The notes below the pieces were generated by a model. The model was not told where the DNA came from and did no database searches. It worked only from the letters and a program-made list of their open reading frames with translations. Below are positions 31,660 to 39,488 of a DNA stretch of 39,488 nt, piece by piece. Each line of letters begins with the position of its first letter. The first letter of the stretch is position 1. The translations under genes were made by a program, and so were the position numbers. Source of the stretch: an uncultured Clostridia bacterium (GTDB taxonomy: Bacteria; Bacillota; Clostridia; Christensenellales; Borkfalkiaceae); the NCBI GenBank assembly GCA_944346655.1, contig CALVMP010000008.1, positions 1-39,488 of the forward strand, written 5' to 3'.

Positions 31660-32396
31660 TAATGCACCTCTTTTACGTTATTTTTTAGCGTGTACATGGC
31701 TATTGCCGCCGAAACAGCGGCGTTTAAACTTTCGCAAGACTTCCTCATGGGAATGCTGACGGTGTATCGGCTCGCCTCTCTGATACTGTCCGATACCCCT
31801 CTGCCCTCGTTGCCTATGCACAGGCAGAATTTTTTAGGCGGGGTGAAGGCAAATATATTCTCCCCGTCCATGTCGGCGGTGATTATCGGCGTACCTTCAA
31901 GCGCGGACAATGCCTCGCTTAAAGTACAGCACATGGCGTTTACAAAGAATATACCGCTCATGCTCGCCCTGACAGCCTTGGGAGAAAACGGGTCGGCACA
32001 GTCGACAAGGTAAATATCCTCAAACCCTGCCGCGTTAGCCGTGCGGATTATCGTGCCGACGTTGCCGGGGTCCTGAAGCCTGTCCAGAAGAAGGCAGGCG
32101 CCATAGGGCTCGCGGGGAGGGTTTTGGGGGAGCTTTACACAGGCTATCACGCCCTGCGGGGTCTTTTCGGAGGAAATAAATTTAAACACGTCCTCAGAGA
32201 CGACGACCGCGCCCTCGAAAGCGCCCTCATGTTTGGGCGTACAGACAATATTTGCCACCTGACCGCCCGCGGCGATACACTCCCTTACGGGCTTTATTCC
32301 CTCCACAAGGTATTCGCCGTACTCCCTCCTGAATTTTTTATCGGAGAGAGATGCGAGTTTTTTTACGAGCTGATTTGACCGCGAGGTTATAACCAT
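31659..32396 (-). CDS. SpoU/TrmH-family RNA 2'-O-methyltransferase
   Basis: A 245-residue SPOUT methyltransferase. Residues about 1-85 form the substrate-binding domain (SRSNQLVKKLASLSDKKFRREYG); the catalytic part has motif 1 LLLDRLQDPGNVGTIIRTANAAGF, motif 2 LCIGNEGRGVSDSI and motif 3 SCESLNAAVSAAIAMY, forming the knotted SAM site. It fits the rRNA group (RlmB/YsgA-like); the position after rplT is the same as ysgA in Bacillus. The exact target nucleotide cannot be told. Directly coupled to yebC. Confidence 0.94.
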   Translation of the reverse strand: MVITSRSNQLVKKLASLSDKKFRREYGEYLVEGIKPVRECIAAGGQVANIVCTPKHEGAFEGAVVVSEDVFKFISSEKTPQGVIACVKLPQNPPREPYGACLLLDRLQDPGNVGTIIRTANAAGFEDIYLVDCADPFSPKAVRASMSGIFFVNAMCCTLSEALSALEGTPIITADMDGENIFAFTPPKKFCLCIGNEGRGVSDSIREASRYTVSIPMRKSCESLNAAVSAAIAMYTLKNNVKEVH

Positions 32397-32451
32397 ATAC
32401 GTTTTAAAGGGTAGCTGCCGAACGTCAACTACCCCGTGTGAAAATTACCGA

Positions 32452-32802
32452 TTAAACGGCTGCCTTAGCCTTTTCGGCAAGCGCAGCGAATGCAGCGGCG
32501 TCGTTGACGGCGAGATCAGCCAGAACCTTGCGGTTGAGGTTGATGCCTGCTGCCTTGAGCCCGTGCATGAACTTGGAATACGAAAGTCCGTTTATCCTTG
32601 CAGCGGCATTGATGCGGGCAATCCAGAGGGAACGCATATCGCGCTTTCTGAGCTTTCTGCCGATGTAAGCATAGTTGAGGGACTTCATTACGGCTTCCCT
32701 TGCAATTCTGTAGGACTTGGACTTGTTGCCGAAGTATCCCTTTGCAAGGCGCATTATCTTTCTGCGCTTTTTAAGCGCGTTTACAGACCTTTTGATACGC
32801 AT
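32452..32802 (-). CDS. rplT: 50S ribosomal protein L20
   Basis: A 116-residue L20 with the basic N-terminal extension ([36 protein letters not shown]) and the globular domain (RRDMRS-type [17 protein letters not shown]). It binds 23S rRNA early in assembly and, in Bacillus, represses its own operon through the infC leader. Third gene of the infC-rpmI-rplT operon. Confidence 0.98.
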   Translation of the reverse strand: MRIKRSVNALKKRRKIMRLAKGYFGNKSKSYRIAREAVMKSLNYAYIGRKLRKRDMRSLWIARINAAARINGLSYSKFMHGLKAAGINLNRKVLADLAVNDAAAFAALAEKAKAAV

Positions 32803-32817
32803 TTATCCTGTCCTCCT

Positions 32818-33018
32818 TTATGCCTTGTAGGGAATCATACTCTTAACGGTAGATTCCTGCGTCGTGGAAACGAGAGTGTTCTGACGCAAATTTCTCTTTC
32901 TCTTTCTGTTTTTTGTTTCCGCCTTGTGGTTCTTGCCGCCGTGAGGTCTCTTTACCTTACCTGTAGACGTAAGCCAGAAACGCTTTTTGGAACCGCTGTG
33001 CGACTTCTGCTTGGGCAT
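32818..33018 (-). CDS. rpmI: 50S ribosomal protein L35
   Basis: A 66-residue L35 from the ATG at 33018 (MPKQKSHSGSKKRFWLTSTG), preceded by AGGAGG; the frame to 33045 adds nine residues across that ribosome site. Lysine- and arginine-rich throughout, as usual. It lies 15 bases before rplT. Confidence 0.98.
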   Translation of the reverse strand: MPKQKSHSGSKKRFWLTSTGKVKRPHGGKNHKAETKNRKRKRNLRQNTLVSTTQESTVKSMIPYKA

Positions 33019-33077
33019 ATATTTATCCTCCTGAAAATTATACAAATTTGAAATAAACGGTGTTGCCGCCTATAAAC

Positions 33078-33605
33078 TTAATTTTTTGCGGGCGAGAGCA
33101 TCATGGTTATAAACCTGCCCTCCGCAGTGGGTTTTTTGTCCTGAACCGCCTTGCCGCCTAAGCCTGCAAAGAAATCTTCCATGACCTTTACCCCCTGATA
33201 GGAACGCGCGTTTTCACGACCCTTCATGCGGATGGAAACTTTGACCTTGTTGCCCTGCTCCAAAAACTTTAAGCACTGCTTGGTTTTTACCGCAATATCG
33301 CCGACGTCTATCGTCATGGAGAGCCTTATCTCCTTGAGCTCGACGACGGTTTGGTTTCTGCGGTTTTCCTTCTCCTTTTTAGCCTGCTCGTACTTGAATT
33401 TGGAGTAGTCCATAATTTTGCATACGGGGGGCACGGCGTTGGGGGAAATTTTTACGAGGTCGAGGTCCGCATCCTCCGCAAGCCTGAGAGCCTGGACCGA
33501 AGGCATTACGCCTACCATGTTGCCGGAGGCGTCGATGAGCCTTACCTCTCTGTCCCTTATCTGCTGATTAACCTGATAAAAATCTTTTCTTTCCATATTC
33601 CTCAT
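33078..33605 (-). CDS. infC: Translation initiation factor IF-3
   Basis: About 175 residues of IF-3: VNQQIRDREVRLIDASGNM at the start of the N-domain, the KFKYEQAKKEKENRRNQ linker, and the C-domain LKEIRLSMTIDVGDIAVKTKQ...VKVSIRMKGREN. The start is uncertain: ATG at 33605 has no ribosome site, and ATG at 33596 has GAGG only three bases away. The open frame to 33752 crosses the promoter and hairpin and is not used. IF-3 keeps the 30S subunit free and checks start-codon pairing. First gene of the ribosomal operon. Confidence 0.95.
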   Translation of the reverse strand: MRNMERKDFYQVNQQIRDREVRLIDASGNMVGVMPSVQALRLAEDADLDLVKISPNAVPPVCKIMDYSKFKYEQAKKEKENRRNQTVVELKEIRLSMTIDVGDIAVKTKQCLKFLEQGNKVKVSIRMKGRENARSYQGVKVMEDFFAGLGGKAVQDKKPTAEGRFITMMLSPAKN

Positions 33606-33610
33606 AACGG

Positions 33611-33644
33611 ATAAAAATAATCGGGATAAGCGCAGCCTATCCCG
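33611..33644 (-). promoter_or_regulatory. Attenuator-like hairpin in the infC leader (candidate L20 leader)
   Basis: A 10-bp stem with one G-U pair (33622-33631 with 33635-33644; CGGGATAGGC/GCTTATCCCG), three-base loop, then a U-rich ATTATTTTTAT on the minus strand (33611-33621). It lies between the operon promoter and the infC start codon, so it would stop transcription before the first gene. Firmicutes infC-rpmI-rplT operons are known to carry L20-responsive leaders with such a terminator. That this one responds to L20 is inference from gene content and position. Confidence 0.68.
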
Positions 33645-33740
33645 AAAATGCCATAATATTGCCGAATGCAATTTTAAAACATTATTTGCCGCTGTACCTA
33701 CGGGCAGGGCGAAAGGGGATTGACCTTTGCTTACGCGTAT

Positions 33741-33769
33741 ATAATACAGCATTTATTTTGGTTTGTCAA
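33741..33769 (-). promoter_or_regulatory. Promoter of the infC-rpmI-rplT operon
   Basis: Minus-strand TTGACA (33764-33769), 17-base spacer and TATTAT (33741-33746). Transcription near 33734 gives a leader of about 130 bases. The -35 box lies only 12 bases past the thrS stop codon, with no separate thrS terminator between, so thrS transcripts may end at the infC attenuator. Confidence 0.87.
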
Positions 33770-33780
33770 ATATTTTTTAA

Positions 33781-35688
33781 TCAGAAAACAATTTTTTCGT
33801 CATTGTCTTTGACGACGAGCTTTACAAAGTCCTCTTTGCTTAAAGTAAACTTCTCCTCTACGCCGCGCTTGTTGACGTTCACCGTGCCGTCCTCGGCTTC
33901 CTTATCGCCGACGACTATCACATAGGGCACCTTTTCAAGCTTGGCTTCGCGTATCTTATAACCTATCTTTTCGTTGCGGGTGTCGAGCTCGGCGCGGATA
34001 TTGCTGGATTTAAGGAGATTGCAAACTTCCTCGGCATATTCCTTTGTCCTGTCTGTTATCGAAAGCACCTTGACCTGAACGGGCGCGAGCCATACGGGGA
34101 ATTTGCCGGCATAGTGCTCGATGAGAATGCCTATGAACCTCTCCATGGAGCCGTATATTGCGCGGTGAATCATTATGGGGCGGTGCTTTGCGCCGTCCTC
34201 GCCGGTGTATTCGAGCTCGAAGCGCTGGGGCATCTGGAAGTCGAGCTGAATAGTGCCGCACTGCCACGTTCTGCCTATGCTGTCCTGAAGGTGGAAGTCT
34301 ATCTTGGGTCCGTAGAACGCGCCGTCGCCCTCGTTGACTTCATAATCGAGCCCGAGATCTTCGAGCGCCGCCCTGAGCGCGTCGGTTGCGGCGTTCCACT
34401 CCTCCTCCGTGCCCATGCTGTCTTCGGGGCGGGTGGAGAGCTCGACTTTGTATTTAAAACCGAACTGCTTATATATTTTATCGGTGAGTCTTACGACGCC
34501 CTTTATTTCATCCCTGATCTGTTCGGGAAGCATGAATATGTGCGCGTCGTCCTGCGTGAAGCAGCGCACGCGGAAGAGACCGTGGAGCTGACCGCTCTTT
34601 TCGTGACGGTGCACGAGACCCATTTCACCCATTCTTATGGGCAGATCTTTATAGCTGTGGGGTGTGAGCTTGTACACGAGCATGCCGCCGGGGCAGTTCA
34701 TGGGCTTTACGGCGCAGTCCTCTCCGTCGATCTTGGTCGTATACATGTTGTCCTTGTAGTGGTCCCAGTGCCCCGAGTTTTCCCAAAGCGTTCTCGTAAG
34801 AATTATGGGGGTCTGAATTTCTACATACCCTTCCTTTCTGTGCAGATCGCGCCAGTAGTCGGCGAGGATGTTTTTTAGCACCATGCCGTTGGGCAGGAAG
34901 AAGGGAAAGCCCTTGCCCTCGTTCAGAAGGGCAAACAACTTGAGCTCTTTGCCGAGCTTTATATGGTCGCGCTTTTTAGCCTCCTCAAGCATGTCGAAGT
35001 AAGCCTGCATTTCATCCTTTTTGGCAAACGCAACGCCGTAGATGCGGGTGAGCATCTTGTTCTTTTCGTTGCCGCGCCAGTACGCGCCCGCAATGGACGC
35101 AAGCTTGAACGCCTTGATTTTGCCCGTCGAGGGAAGATGGGGTCCGCGGCAGAGATCGGTGAACGAACCCTGCTTGTAGAAGGATATTACGCTGTCCTCG
35201 GGCAGGTCGTTAATGAGCTCCACCTTGTACTTTTCTCCGTACTCGGTCATAAGCTTAATTGCCTCCTCCCTGGGAAGCTCGAAGCGGGTTATGGGAGTAT
35301 TTGCCTTGATTATCTTGGTCATTTCGGCTTCGATCTTGGCAAAATCGTCCTGGGTTATGGGCGTTTTGAAGTCGAAGTCGTAATAGAACCCGTTTTCGAT
35401 GACGGGACCTATTGCAAGCTTGCATGTGGGGAATATGGTCTTTACCGCCTGCGCAAGCACATGTGCACAGGTATGGCGGTAAACTTCCAGCCCCTCCTTA
35501 TCCTTCAAGGTTACAATTTCGAGCTTATCGCCCTCATTGAGGACGTGCGAAAGGTCTACAAGCTCGCCGTTTACCTTTGCCGCAACGGCGGCGCGGGCAA
35601 GCCCTTCGGATACGGCGGAGGCGGCTTTGGCGCAGGTTGCACCCTCCTCCACGCTGAGTTGATCGCCATTCTTTAAAAATACGTTCAT
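33781..35688 (-). CDS. thrS: Threonyl-tRNA synthetase
   Basis: A 635-residue class IIa synthetase with its usual domains: TGS (residues about 1-60), the editing domain with HTCAHVLAQAVK and DLCRGPHLPSTG, the catalytic core with MNCPGGMLVYK (zinc cysteine), HRHEKSGQLHGLFRVR (motif 2) and the C-terminal anticodon-binding domain (PVWLAPVQVKVLSITD). It charges tRNA-Thr and clears mischarged Ser. It is preceded by a T-box leader. It lies before infC as in many Firmicutes. Confidence 0.98.
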   Translation of the reverse strand: MNVFLKNGDQLSVEEGATCAKAASAVSEGLARAAVAAKVNGELVDLSHVLNEGDKLEIVTLKDKEGLEVYRHTCAHVLAQAVKTIFPTCKLAIGPVIENGFYYDFDFKTPITQDDFAKIEAEMTKIIKANTPITRFELPREEAIKLMTEYGEKYKVELINDLPEDSVISFYKQGSFTDLCRGPHLPSTGKIKAFKLASIAGAYWRGNEKNKMLTRIYGVAFAKKDEMQAYFDMLEEAKKRDHIKLGKELKLFALLNEGKGFPFFLPNGMVLKNILADYWRDLHRKEGYVEIQTPIILTRTLWENSGHWDHYKDNMYTTKIDGEDCAVKPMNCPGGMLVYKLTPHSYKDLPIRMGEMGLVHRHEKSGQLHGLFRVRCFTQDDAHIFMLPEQIRDEIKGVVRLTDKIYKQFGFKYKVELSTRPEDSMGTEEEWNAATDALRAALEDLGLDYEVNEGDGAFYGPKIDFHLQDSIGRTWQCGTIQLDFQMPQRFELEYTGEDGAKHRPIMIHRAIYGSMERFIGILIEHYAGKFPVWLAPVQVKVLSITDRTKEYAEEVCNLLKSSNIRAELDTRNEKIGYKIREAKLEKVPYVIVVGDKEAEDGTVNVNKRGVEEKFTLSKEDFVKLVVKDNDEKIVF

Positions 35689-35701
35689 GATATTTCTCCA
35701 A

Positions 35702-35914
35702 TAAAAAATCCTTAAACTAATTAAAAAATCAGTTTAAGGACGCAAATTTACATTGCGCGGTTCCACCTTAATTGTCTTAACGACCGCTCTTTTTTACTCC
35801 GCACAAATAGGGTGGTTTCCCCTGTCGCCGCAAAATTTACGCGCCTTACAGCCAAAGGGTGCGCTCTCTGAAAAGCTCTGCGGCGGGTACTTGTCCCCGA
35901 CGGAAATTTTTTAT
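35702..35914 (-). promoter_or_regulatory. T-box riboswitch (threonine) controlling thrS
   Basis: The conserved T-box AATTAAGGTGGAACCGCGC lies at 35755-35773 on the minus strand. Stem I is visible: the loop-E strand AGTA, GCCGCA/TGCGGC helix, an AGAGAG motif and a GGCTG apical stretch. On its 3' side GAA is followed by ACC (35814-35816) and A, the normal specifier context, so the specifier is the threonine codon ACC. TTAAGG (35766-35771) can pair with CCTTAA (35734-35739) to form the antiterminator, and the same CCTTAA is the 5' arm of the terminator, so the two structures exclude each other. Uncharged tRNA-Thr should switch on thrS. The bulge UGGA fits the tRNA 3' end UCCA. Confidence 0.96.
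35703..35739 (-). terminator. Regulated terminator of the thrS T-box
   Basis: Stem of at least nine base pairs (35710-35718 with 35731-35739; CCTTAAACT/AGTTTAAGG) followed by six Us on the minus strand, ending about 14 bases before the thrS ATG. It is the off-structure of the T-box. Confidence 0.93.
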
Positions 35915-35920
35915 ACTATT

Positions 35921-35949
35921 ATCTTATTCCCTTTGAATAATTTTGTCAA
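35921..35949 (-). promoter_or_regulatory. Promoter of thrS
   Basis: Minus-strand TTGACA (35944-35949), 17-base spacer and TAAGAT (35921-35926). The gene-free stretch 35689-36041 thus holds the T-box leader, this promoter and the divergent leuS promoter. Confidence 0.8.
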
Positions 35950-35979
35950 TTATTTAGCAGGCATTTACTTTAAAAATAT

Positions 35980-36009
35980 TTGCCAACAGAGGGAACAATA
36001 ATGTATAAT
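35980..36009 (+). promoter_or_regulatory. Promoter of leuS
   Basis: Plus-strand TTGCCA (35980-35985), an 18-base spacer and TATAAT (36004-36009). The leader to the ATG at 36042 is only about 26 bases and has AAGGAA, so there is no room for a T-box on leuS. Confidence 0.72.
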
Positions 36010-36041
36010 TTAAGGGAATAATTTTTTTAAGGAATACGCAT

Positions 36042-38450
36042 ATGGCTTATACCAATTTCAGTGAAGTTGAAAAAAAATGGGCAAAATACTGGGAGGATAA
36101 CGGCACGTTCCATACCGACCTCCATGATTTTTCCAAGCCCAAATATTATGTGCTCGACATGTTCCCCTATCCTTCGGGCGCGGGCCTGCACGTAGGACAC
36201 CCGGAGGGCTATACGGCGACGGATATAATTGCCAGAATGAAGAGAATGCAGGGCTATAACGTTCTCCACCCCATCGGATTTGACTCCTTCGGTCTGCCCG
36301 CCGAACAGTACGCCATTAACACGGGGCACCACCCCGGCGGTTTTACGCAGCAGAACATAGCAACTTTTACCTCGCAGCTCAAAATGCTGGGTCTTTCGTA
36401 CGACTGGACTCAGACAGTTTCGACATGCGACCCCTCCTACTACAAGTGGACGCAGTGGATTTTTAAACAGCTTGCCGAAGCCGGGCTTGCAAGGTATGTC
36501 GAAACCCCCGTCAACTGGTGCGAGGAGCTTGGAACGGTGCTTGCAAACGACGAGATTATCGACGGCAAGAGCGAGCGCGGCGGCTTCCCCGTCGTGCGCA
36601 AGAATATGAAGCAGTGGGTAATCGACATAAACAAGTACGCCGAGCGCCTTCTGGAGGGCTTGGACGAACTCGACTGGCCAGAATCTTCAAAAACGGCACA
36701 GCGCAACTGGATAGGAAAATCCGTGGGCGCAAACGTTGTGTTCAAAGTCGACGGCACGGAAGAACAGTTCACCGTGTTCACAACGCGCTGCGACACGCTG
36801 TTCGGAGCCACCTACTGCGTGCTCGCGCCCGAACATAAGCTGGTGGATAAAATTACTACGGCAGACAGGAAAGAGGAAATTGAGGCATATAAAAAGGTAT
36901 GTGCGAGCAAATCCGACCTTGAAAGAACCGAACTCAACAAGGACAAGACGGGCGCTTTTACGGGCGCGTATGCCGTAAACCCCGTAAACGGAAACAAATT
37001 GCCCATATGGATTTCGGACTATGTGCTCACCTCTTACGGGACGGGCGCGATTATGGCAGTGCCCGCGCACGACACGAGGGACTACGAGTTTGCAAAGAAG
37101 TTCAACCTGCCCATAATTCAGGTTTTAGAGGGCGGAGACATCTCCAAAGAGGCATGGACGGAGGACGGAGTTCACATTAATTCCGGCTTCCTCGACGGGC
37201 TCAACAAACAGGACGCAATTGACAAGATGGCTGCATGGCTCGAAGAGCACGGCTGCGGCAAGAAGGCAGTTACCTACAAGCTGCGCGAGTGGATCTTCGC
37301 CCGCCAAAGATACTGGGGCGAACCGCTGCCCGTCGTTCACCTCGAGGACGGAACCATTGCTTTCCTCGACGACGACGAACTGCCGCTCATCCTCCCCGAA
37401 ATGGACGATTATAAGGCGCACGGCGGAAACGCACCCTTGGAGAATGCAAAGGACTGGGTGAACATAACCTATAAAGGAAAAAGGGGTAAACGCGAAACCA
37501 CCACCATGCCCGGTTCGGCGGGCTCGAGCTGGTACTTTTTGCGCTACTGCGATCCCCACAACGACGAGAAGTTTGCCGACTACGAGCTCTTGAAGCACTG
37601 GATGCCCGTCGACTTTTACTGCGGCGGCAAGGAACACCTTGTGGGACACCTGCTCTACTCGCGCTTCTGGAACAACTTCCTCTACGATAAAGGTTATGTG
37701 CCCTGTAAAGAGCCCTTTAAAAAGCTATTCCACCAGGGAATGATTCTCGGCGAGGACAACGAAAAGATGTCCAAATCCAAGGGCAACGTTATAAACCCCA
37801 ACGACATTGTGCGCGACTACGGCGCGGACGTTTTGAGAATGTACGAAATGTTTATGGGTCCCGTCGCCGACACCAAGCCCTGGAACACCGCCAACATAGA
37901 GGGCGTTAAAAAGTTTATCGACAGAATTCACCGTCTGTATTTTGAAAGCGGCTCCATAAAGGACGAGAACAACCCCGCCCTTGAAAAGATTTACAACCAA
38001 ACTGTTAAGAAAGTGGGCGAGGACTACATGGCACTTAAAGTAAACACCGCCATATCGCAGATGATGATATTCGTAAACGCCGTGTATAAAGAAATAGGCG
38101 AAGGCAAACCCTTCCCCGTGCAATATGCCGAGGGACTGTGCAAGCTTCTGAACCCCGTTATTCCCTTCTTAACCGAAGAAATCTGGAATGAGGTACTCGG
38201 TCACGATGGCTCGATGGCATACTCGAGCTGGCCTAAATACGACGAGAGCAAATGCGGCGAGGATTCGTTTGAATACGCCGTTCAGGTAAACAGCAAAATC
38301 AAAGCTAAAATTTCTCTGCCCGTAGACATGCCCGCCGCCGAAATAGAGACAAAGGTCAAGGCAATGCCCGAAATAGCTCCGCTCATCCAAGGCAAAACAA
38401 TCAAAAAATTCATACTCGTACCCAAGAGGCTTATTAATATAATCATATAA
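36042..38450 (+). CDS. leuS: Leucyl-tRNA synthetase
   Basis: An 802-residue class Ia synthetase. HIGH motif is HVGH in [15 protein letters not shown] (residue about 50); the CP1 editing domain holds [19 protein letters not shown] and [19 protein letters not shown]; the KMSKS loop is [14 protein letters not shown]. The C-terminal anticodon domain is complete with [12 protein letters not shown]. Length is usual for bacteria. It is divergent from thrS and not under T-box control. It ends in a long perfect inverted repeat. Confidence 0.98.
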   Translation: MAYTNFSEVEKKWAKYWEDNGTFHTDLHDFSKPKYYVLDMFPYPSGAGLHVGHPEGYTATDIIARMKRMQGYNVLHPIGFDSFGLPAEQYAINTGHHPGGFTQQNIATFTSQLKMLGLSYDWTQTVSTCDPSYYKWTQWIFKQLAEAGLARYVETPVNWCEELGTVLANDEIIDGKSERGGFPVVRKNMKQWVIDINKYAERLLEGLDELDWPESSKTAQRNWIGKSVGANVVFKVDGTEEQFTVFTTRCDTLFGATYCVLAPEHKLVDKITTADRKEEIEAYKKVCASKSDLERTELNKDKTGAFTGAYAVNPVNGNKLPIWISDYVLTSYGTGAIMAVPAHDTRDYEFAKKFNLPIIQVLEGGDISKEAWTEDGVHINSGFLDGLNKQDAIDKMAAWLEEHGCGKKAVTYKLREWIFARQRYWGEPLPVVHLEDGTIAFLDDDELPLILPEMDDYKAHGGNAPLENAKDWVNITYKGKRGKRETTTMPGSAGSSWYFLRYCDPHNDEKFADYELLKHWMPVDFYCGGKEHLVGHLLYSRFWNNFLYDKGYVPCKEPFKKLFHQGMILGEDNEKMSKSKGNVINPNDIVRDYGADVLRMYEMFMGPVADTKPWNTANIEGVKKFIDRIHRLYFESGSIKDENNPALEKIYNQTVKKVGEDYMALKVNTAISQMMIFVNAVYKEIGEGKPFPVQYAEGLCKLLNPVIPFLTEEIWNEVLGHDGSMAYSSWPKYDESKCGEDSFEYAVQVNSKIKAKISLPVDMPAAEIETKVKAMPEIAPLIQGKTIKKFILVPKRLINIII

Positions 38451-38452
38451 AA

Positions 38453-38494
38453 AACATAAAACTCTTCGAAAAGCTTTTCGAAGAGTTTTATGTT
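38453..38494. terminator. Bidirectional terminator between leuS and lysR
   Basis: A 21-bp perfect palindrome (38453-38473 with 38474-38494) centred on AAGCTT, with A- and T-rich ends on both sides. It lies three bases after the leuS stop and reaches the stop codon of the convergent LysR gene (38493-38495), so it can serve both. Confidence 0.88.
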
Positions 38495-39392
38495 ATGGTT
38501 TACATTCAGTCAATAATTCTATATATCTTTTTGAAAGAGGCGAAAGCAGGGCGTTTTCGTGCGTTATGTACCCTATAGCCATGCCGTCGTCGACGCCTAA
38601 AGGCTTCGAGACAATGTTTTCCCAGTTGAGCTCTCCGTTTATCATGCCGCTTGAAATGGTGTAGCCGTTGAGCCCTACAAGACAGTTGAAAAGGGTCGCC
38701 CTGTCCCTCACCCTAATATTTTTCGGGGAATACCTAGTTGAAAGAATCTCCTCGGAAAAATAAAAGGAATTGTGTTCCCCTTGCTCGAAAGTTAAACAGG
38801 GATAATCGTTTAAATCCTGTAAAGTAAGGATTTCCTTATTTACCAGGGGATGATTGCAACTTATAAACACGTGGGGCGACGCAGTAAAGAGGGGCGCGAA
38901 TTTAAGGCTGTTTTCCTTTAAAACTTTGCCGAGAACTGCGCTGTTGAAGCCGTTTAAATAGAGCACGCCCACCTGACTTTTTAAAGAGGCGACGTCCTCT
39001 ATTATCTCATAAGTCTGAGTCTCCCTTAAGCGGAAGTCATATTCTTCGGCGCCCGTTTCGCGGATGAGGGCGATAAACGCGGCGACGGCGAATGAATAGT
39101 GCTGGCAGGAAACGCAGAAGGAGCGCGGCTTTTTCTTTGCACCCTTATACTTTTCCTCCAAAAGGTCCATCTGGTCGACGACCTGGCGGGCATAGGACAT
39201 GAACTCCTCCCCCTCGGGCGTGAGCACGACGCCGCGGTTGGTGCGCAAAAATATGGTTATGCCGATATCGTCCTCAAGTTCGCGGACCGCCTGCGTCAAC
39301 GAGGGCTGGGAAATATAAAGTTTTTTTGCGGCGAGGTTGATTTTTCCCTCCTCCGCCACGCAGATTGCGTATTTAAGCTGTTGTAAAGTCAT
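38493..39392 (-). CDS. LysR-family transcriptional regulator
   Basis: A 299-residue LysR regulator. Residues 1-60 are the winged helix-turn-helix (MTLQQLKYAICVAEEGKINLAAKKLYISQPSLTQAVRELE), then a linker helix and the periplasmic-binding-like effector domain (residues about 90-295). The N-terminus is exactly that of the family, so the ATG at 39392 is right, yet there is no ribosome binding site: the U-run of the preceding terminator ends three bases before it. The next gene upstream is an acyl carrier protein, so fatty acid synthesis genes may be its targets; that is inference. Confidence 0.93.
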   Translation of the reverse strand: MTLQQLKYAICVAEEGKINLAAKKLYISQPSLTQAVRELEDDIGITIFLRTNRGVVLTPEGEEFMSYARQVVDQMDLLEEKYKGAKKKPRSFCVSCQHYSFAVAAFIALIRETGAEEYDFRLRETQTYEIIEDVASLKSQVGVLYLNGFNSAVLGKVLKENSLKFAPLFTASPHVFISCNHPLVNKEILTLQDLNDYPCLTFEQGEHNSFYFSEEILSTRYSPKNIRVRDRATLFNCLVGLNGYTISSGMINGELNWENIVSKPLGVDDGMAIGYITHENALLSPLSKRYIELLTECKP

Positions 39393-39395
39393 AGT

Positions 39396-39422
39396 AAAAA
39401 AGCCCGCGCTTGCCGCGCGGGC
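39396..39422 (-). terminator. Terminator after the acyl carrier protein gene
   Basis: A GC-rich 8-bp stem (39402-39409 with 39415-39422; GCCCGCGC/GCGCGGGC), 5-base loop and six Us on the minus strand (39396-39401). It lies between the acyl carrier protein stop and the LysR start codon. Confidence 0.88.
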
Positions 39423-39434
39423 ATAATTATTTTA

Positions 39435-39488
39435 TTATAAGCTGTTTAAAACTTCAACGAGATCGCCGACCGTTTTGATGGAAGTTAC
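39435..39488 (-). CDS. Acyl carrier protein, C-terminal fragment
   Basis: The last 17 codons and stop of a minus-strand gene that continues past the right edge. They read VTSIKTVGDLVEVLNSL, matching the last helix of acyl carrier proteins (typically 'i.TVgDvv.yi...'). The phosphopantetheine serine region is outside the window. A fatty-acid acpP is the likely identity, but a carrier protein of another pathway is possible. Confidence 0.7.
   Translation of the reverse strand, partial: VTSIKTVGDLVEVLNSL

Noticed and set aside
33606..33752. N-terminal extension of IF-3 to 33752
   Set aside because: The open frame runs through the promoter -10 region and the attenuator hairpin; IF-3 similarity begins only after 33596.
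34114..34878. A 254-codon plus-strand open frame opposite thrS
   Set aside because: It is fully inside the strongly conserved thrS gene, has no recognisable domain, and no ribosome site; a shadow.
36010..36041. T-box leader for leuS
   Set aside because: Only about 26 bases lie between the likely start point and the ATG, too short for a T-box, and no conserved T-box sequence is present on the plus strand.

Overview
The window looks like a chromosomal segment of a low-to-mid GC Firmicute, most probably a member of the Clostridia (an uncultured or gut lineage is plausible, but I cannot place it more finely). The reasons are family-level: a YerC/TrpR-type regulator heading a hisZGDCBHAF-IE operon with short HisG plus HisZ, a YwlC-YwlE-RpiB gene order as in Bacillus, a DnaD-type primosomal protein, a WhiA-DnaE-PfkA order, a T-box leader on thrS, and near-consensus sigma-A promoters with 17 bp spacers. 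Almost everything is housekeeping. I see no rRNA, CRISPR array, transposase, integrase or prophage gene.

Layout. 1-301: start of an ABC transporter ATPase gene preceded by an AbrB/SpoVT-type regulator (minus strand). 476-8194: terminator, complete histidine operon and its regulator on the minus strand, tightly overlapping and driven by a promoter whose spacer holds a palindromic candidate operator. 8235-17435: a long minus-strand cluster with a hydrolase-like protein, signal peptidase I, an ACT protein and UPF0210 protein, an M3 oligopeptidase, the DnaB helicase, TsaC/YwlC, the YwlE-like arginine phosphatase and RpiB. 17608-19787 (plus strand): an unusual DnaD protein that ends in what looks like the amino-terminal half of a DnaI/DnaC helicase loader, followed by a flavin/pyridoxamine-oxidase-like gene broken by one TGA. 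19798-20512: tRNA-Thr(GGT) and a small four-cysteine acidic protein. 20522-29848 (minus): PfkB-family kinase, PfkA, DnaE, WhiA, a PHP-domain protein, MurB and a membrane-anchored solute-binding-like protein. 30035-30811: a lone InlB-repeat lipoprotein with its own promoter. 30919-33769: yebC, trmH-like, rplT, rpmI, infC with a promoter and attenuator-like leader. 33781-35949: thrS and its T-box. 36004-38494: leuS on the plus strand. 38493-39488: a LysR regulator and the end of an acyl carrier protein gene.

How parts fit together. RpiB makes ribose-5-phosphate next to the histidine operon that consumes PRPP, although the two are separated by a terminator. The window contains both partners of one regulatory circuit: the thrS T-box has an ACC specifier and a UGGA bulge that match the GGU anticodon and the UCCA 3' end of the tRNA-Thr encoded at 19830-19905. 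DnaB helicase, DnaE polymerase and the DnaD fusion are three replication proteins in one segment, and the fusion is the most unusual protein here. The histidine operon lacks a histidinol-phosphatase; a PHP-domain protein at 27175 is only a weak candidate.
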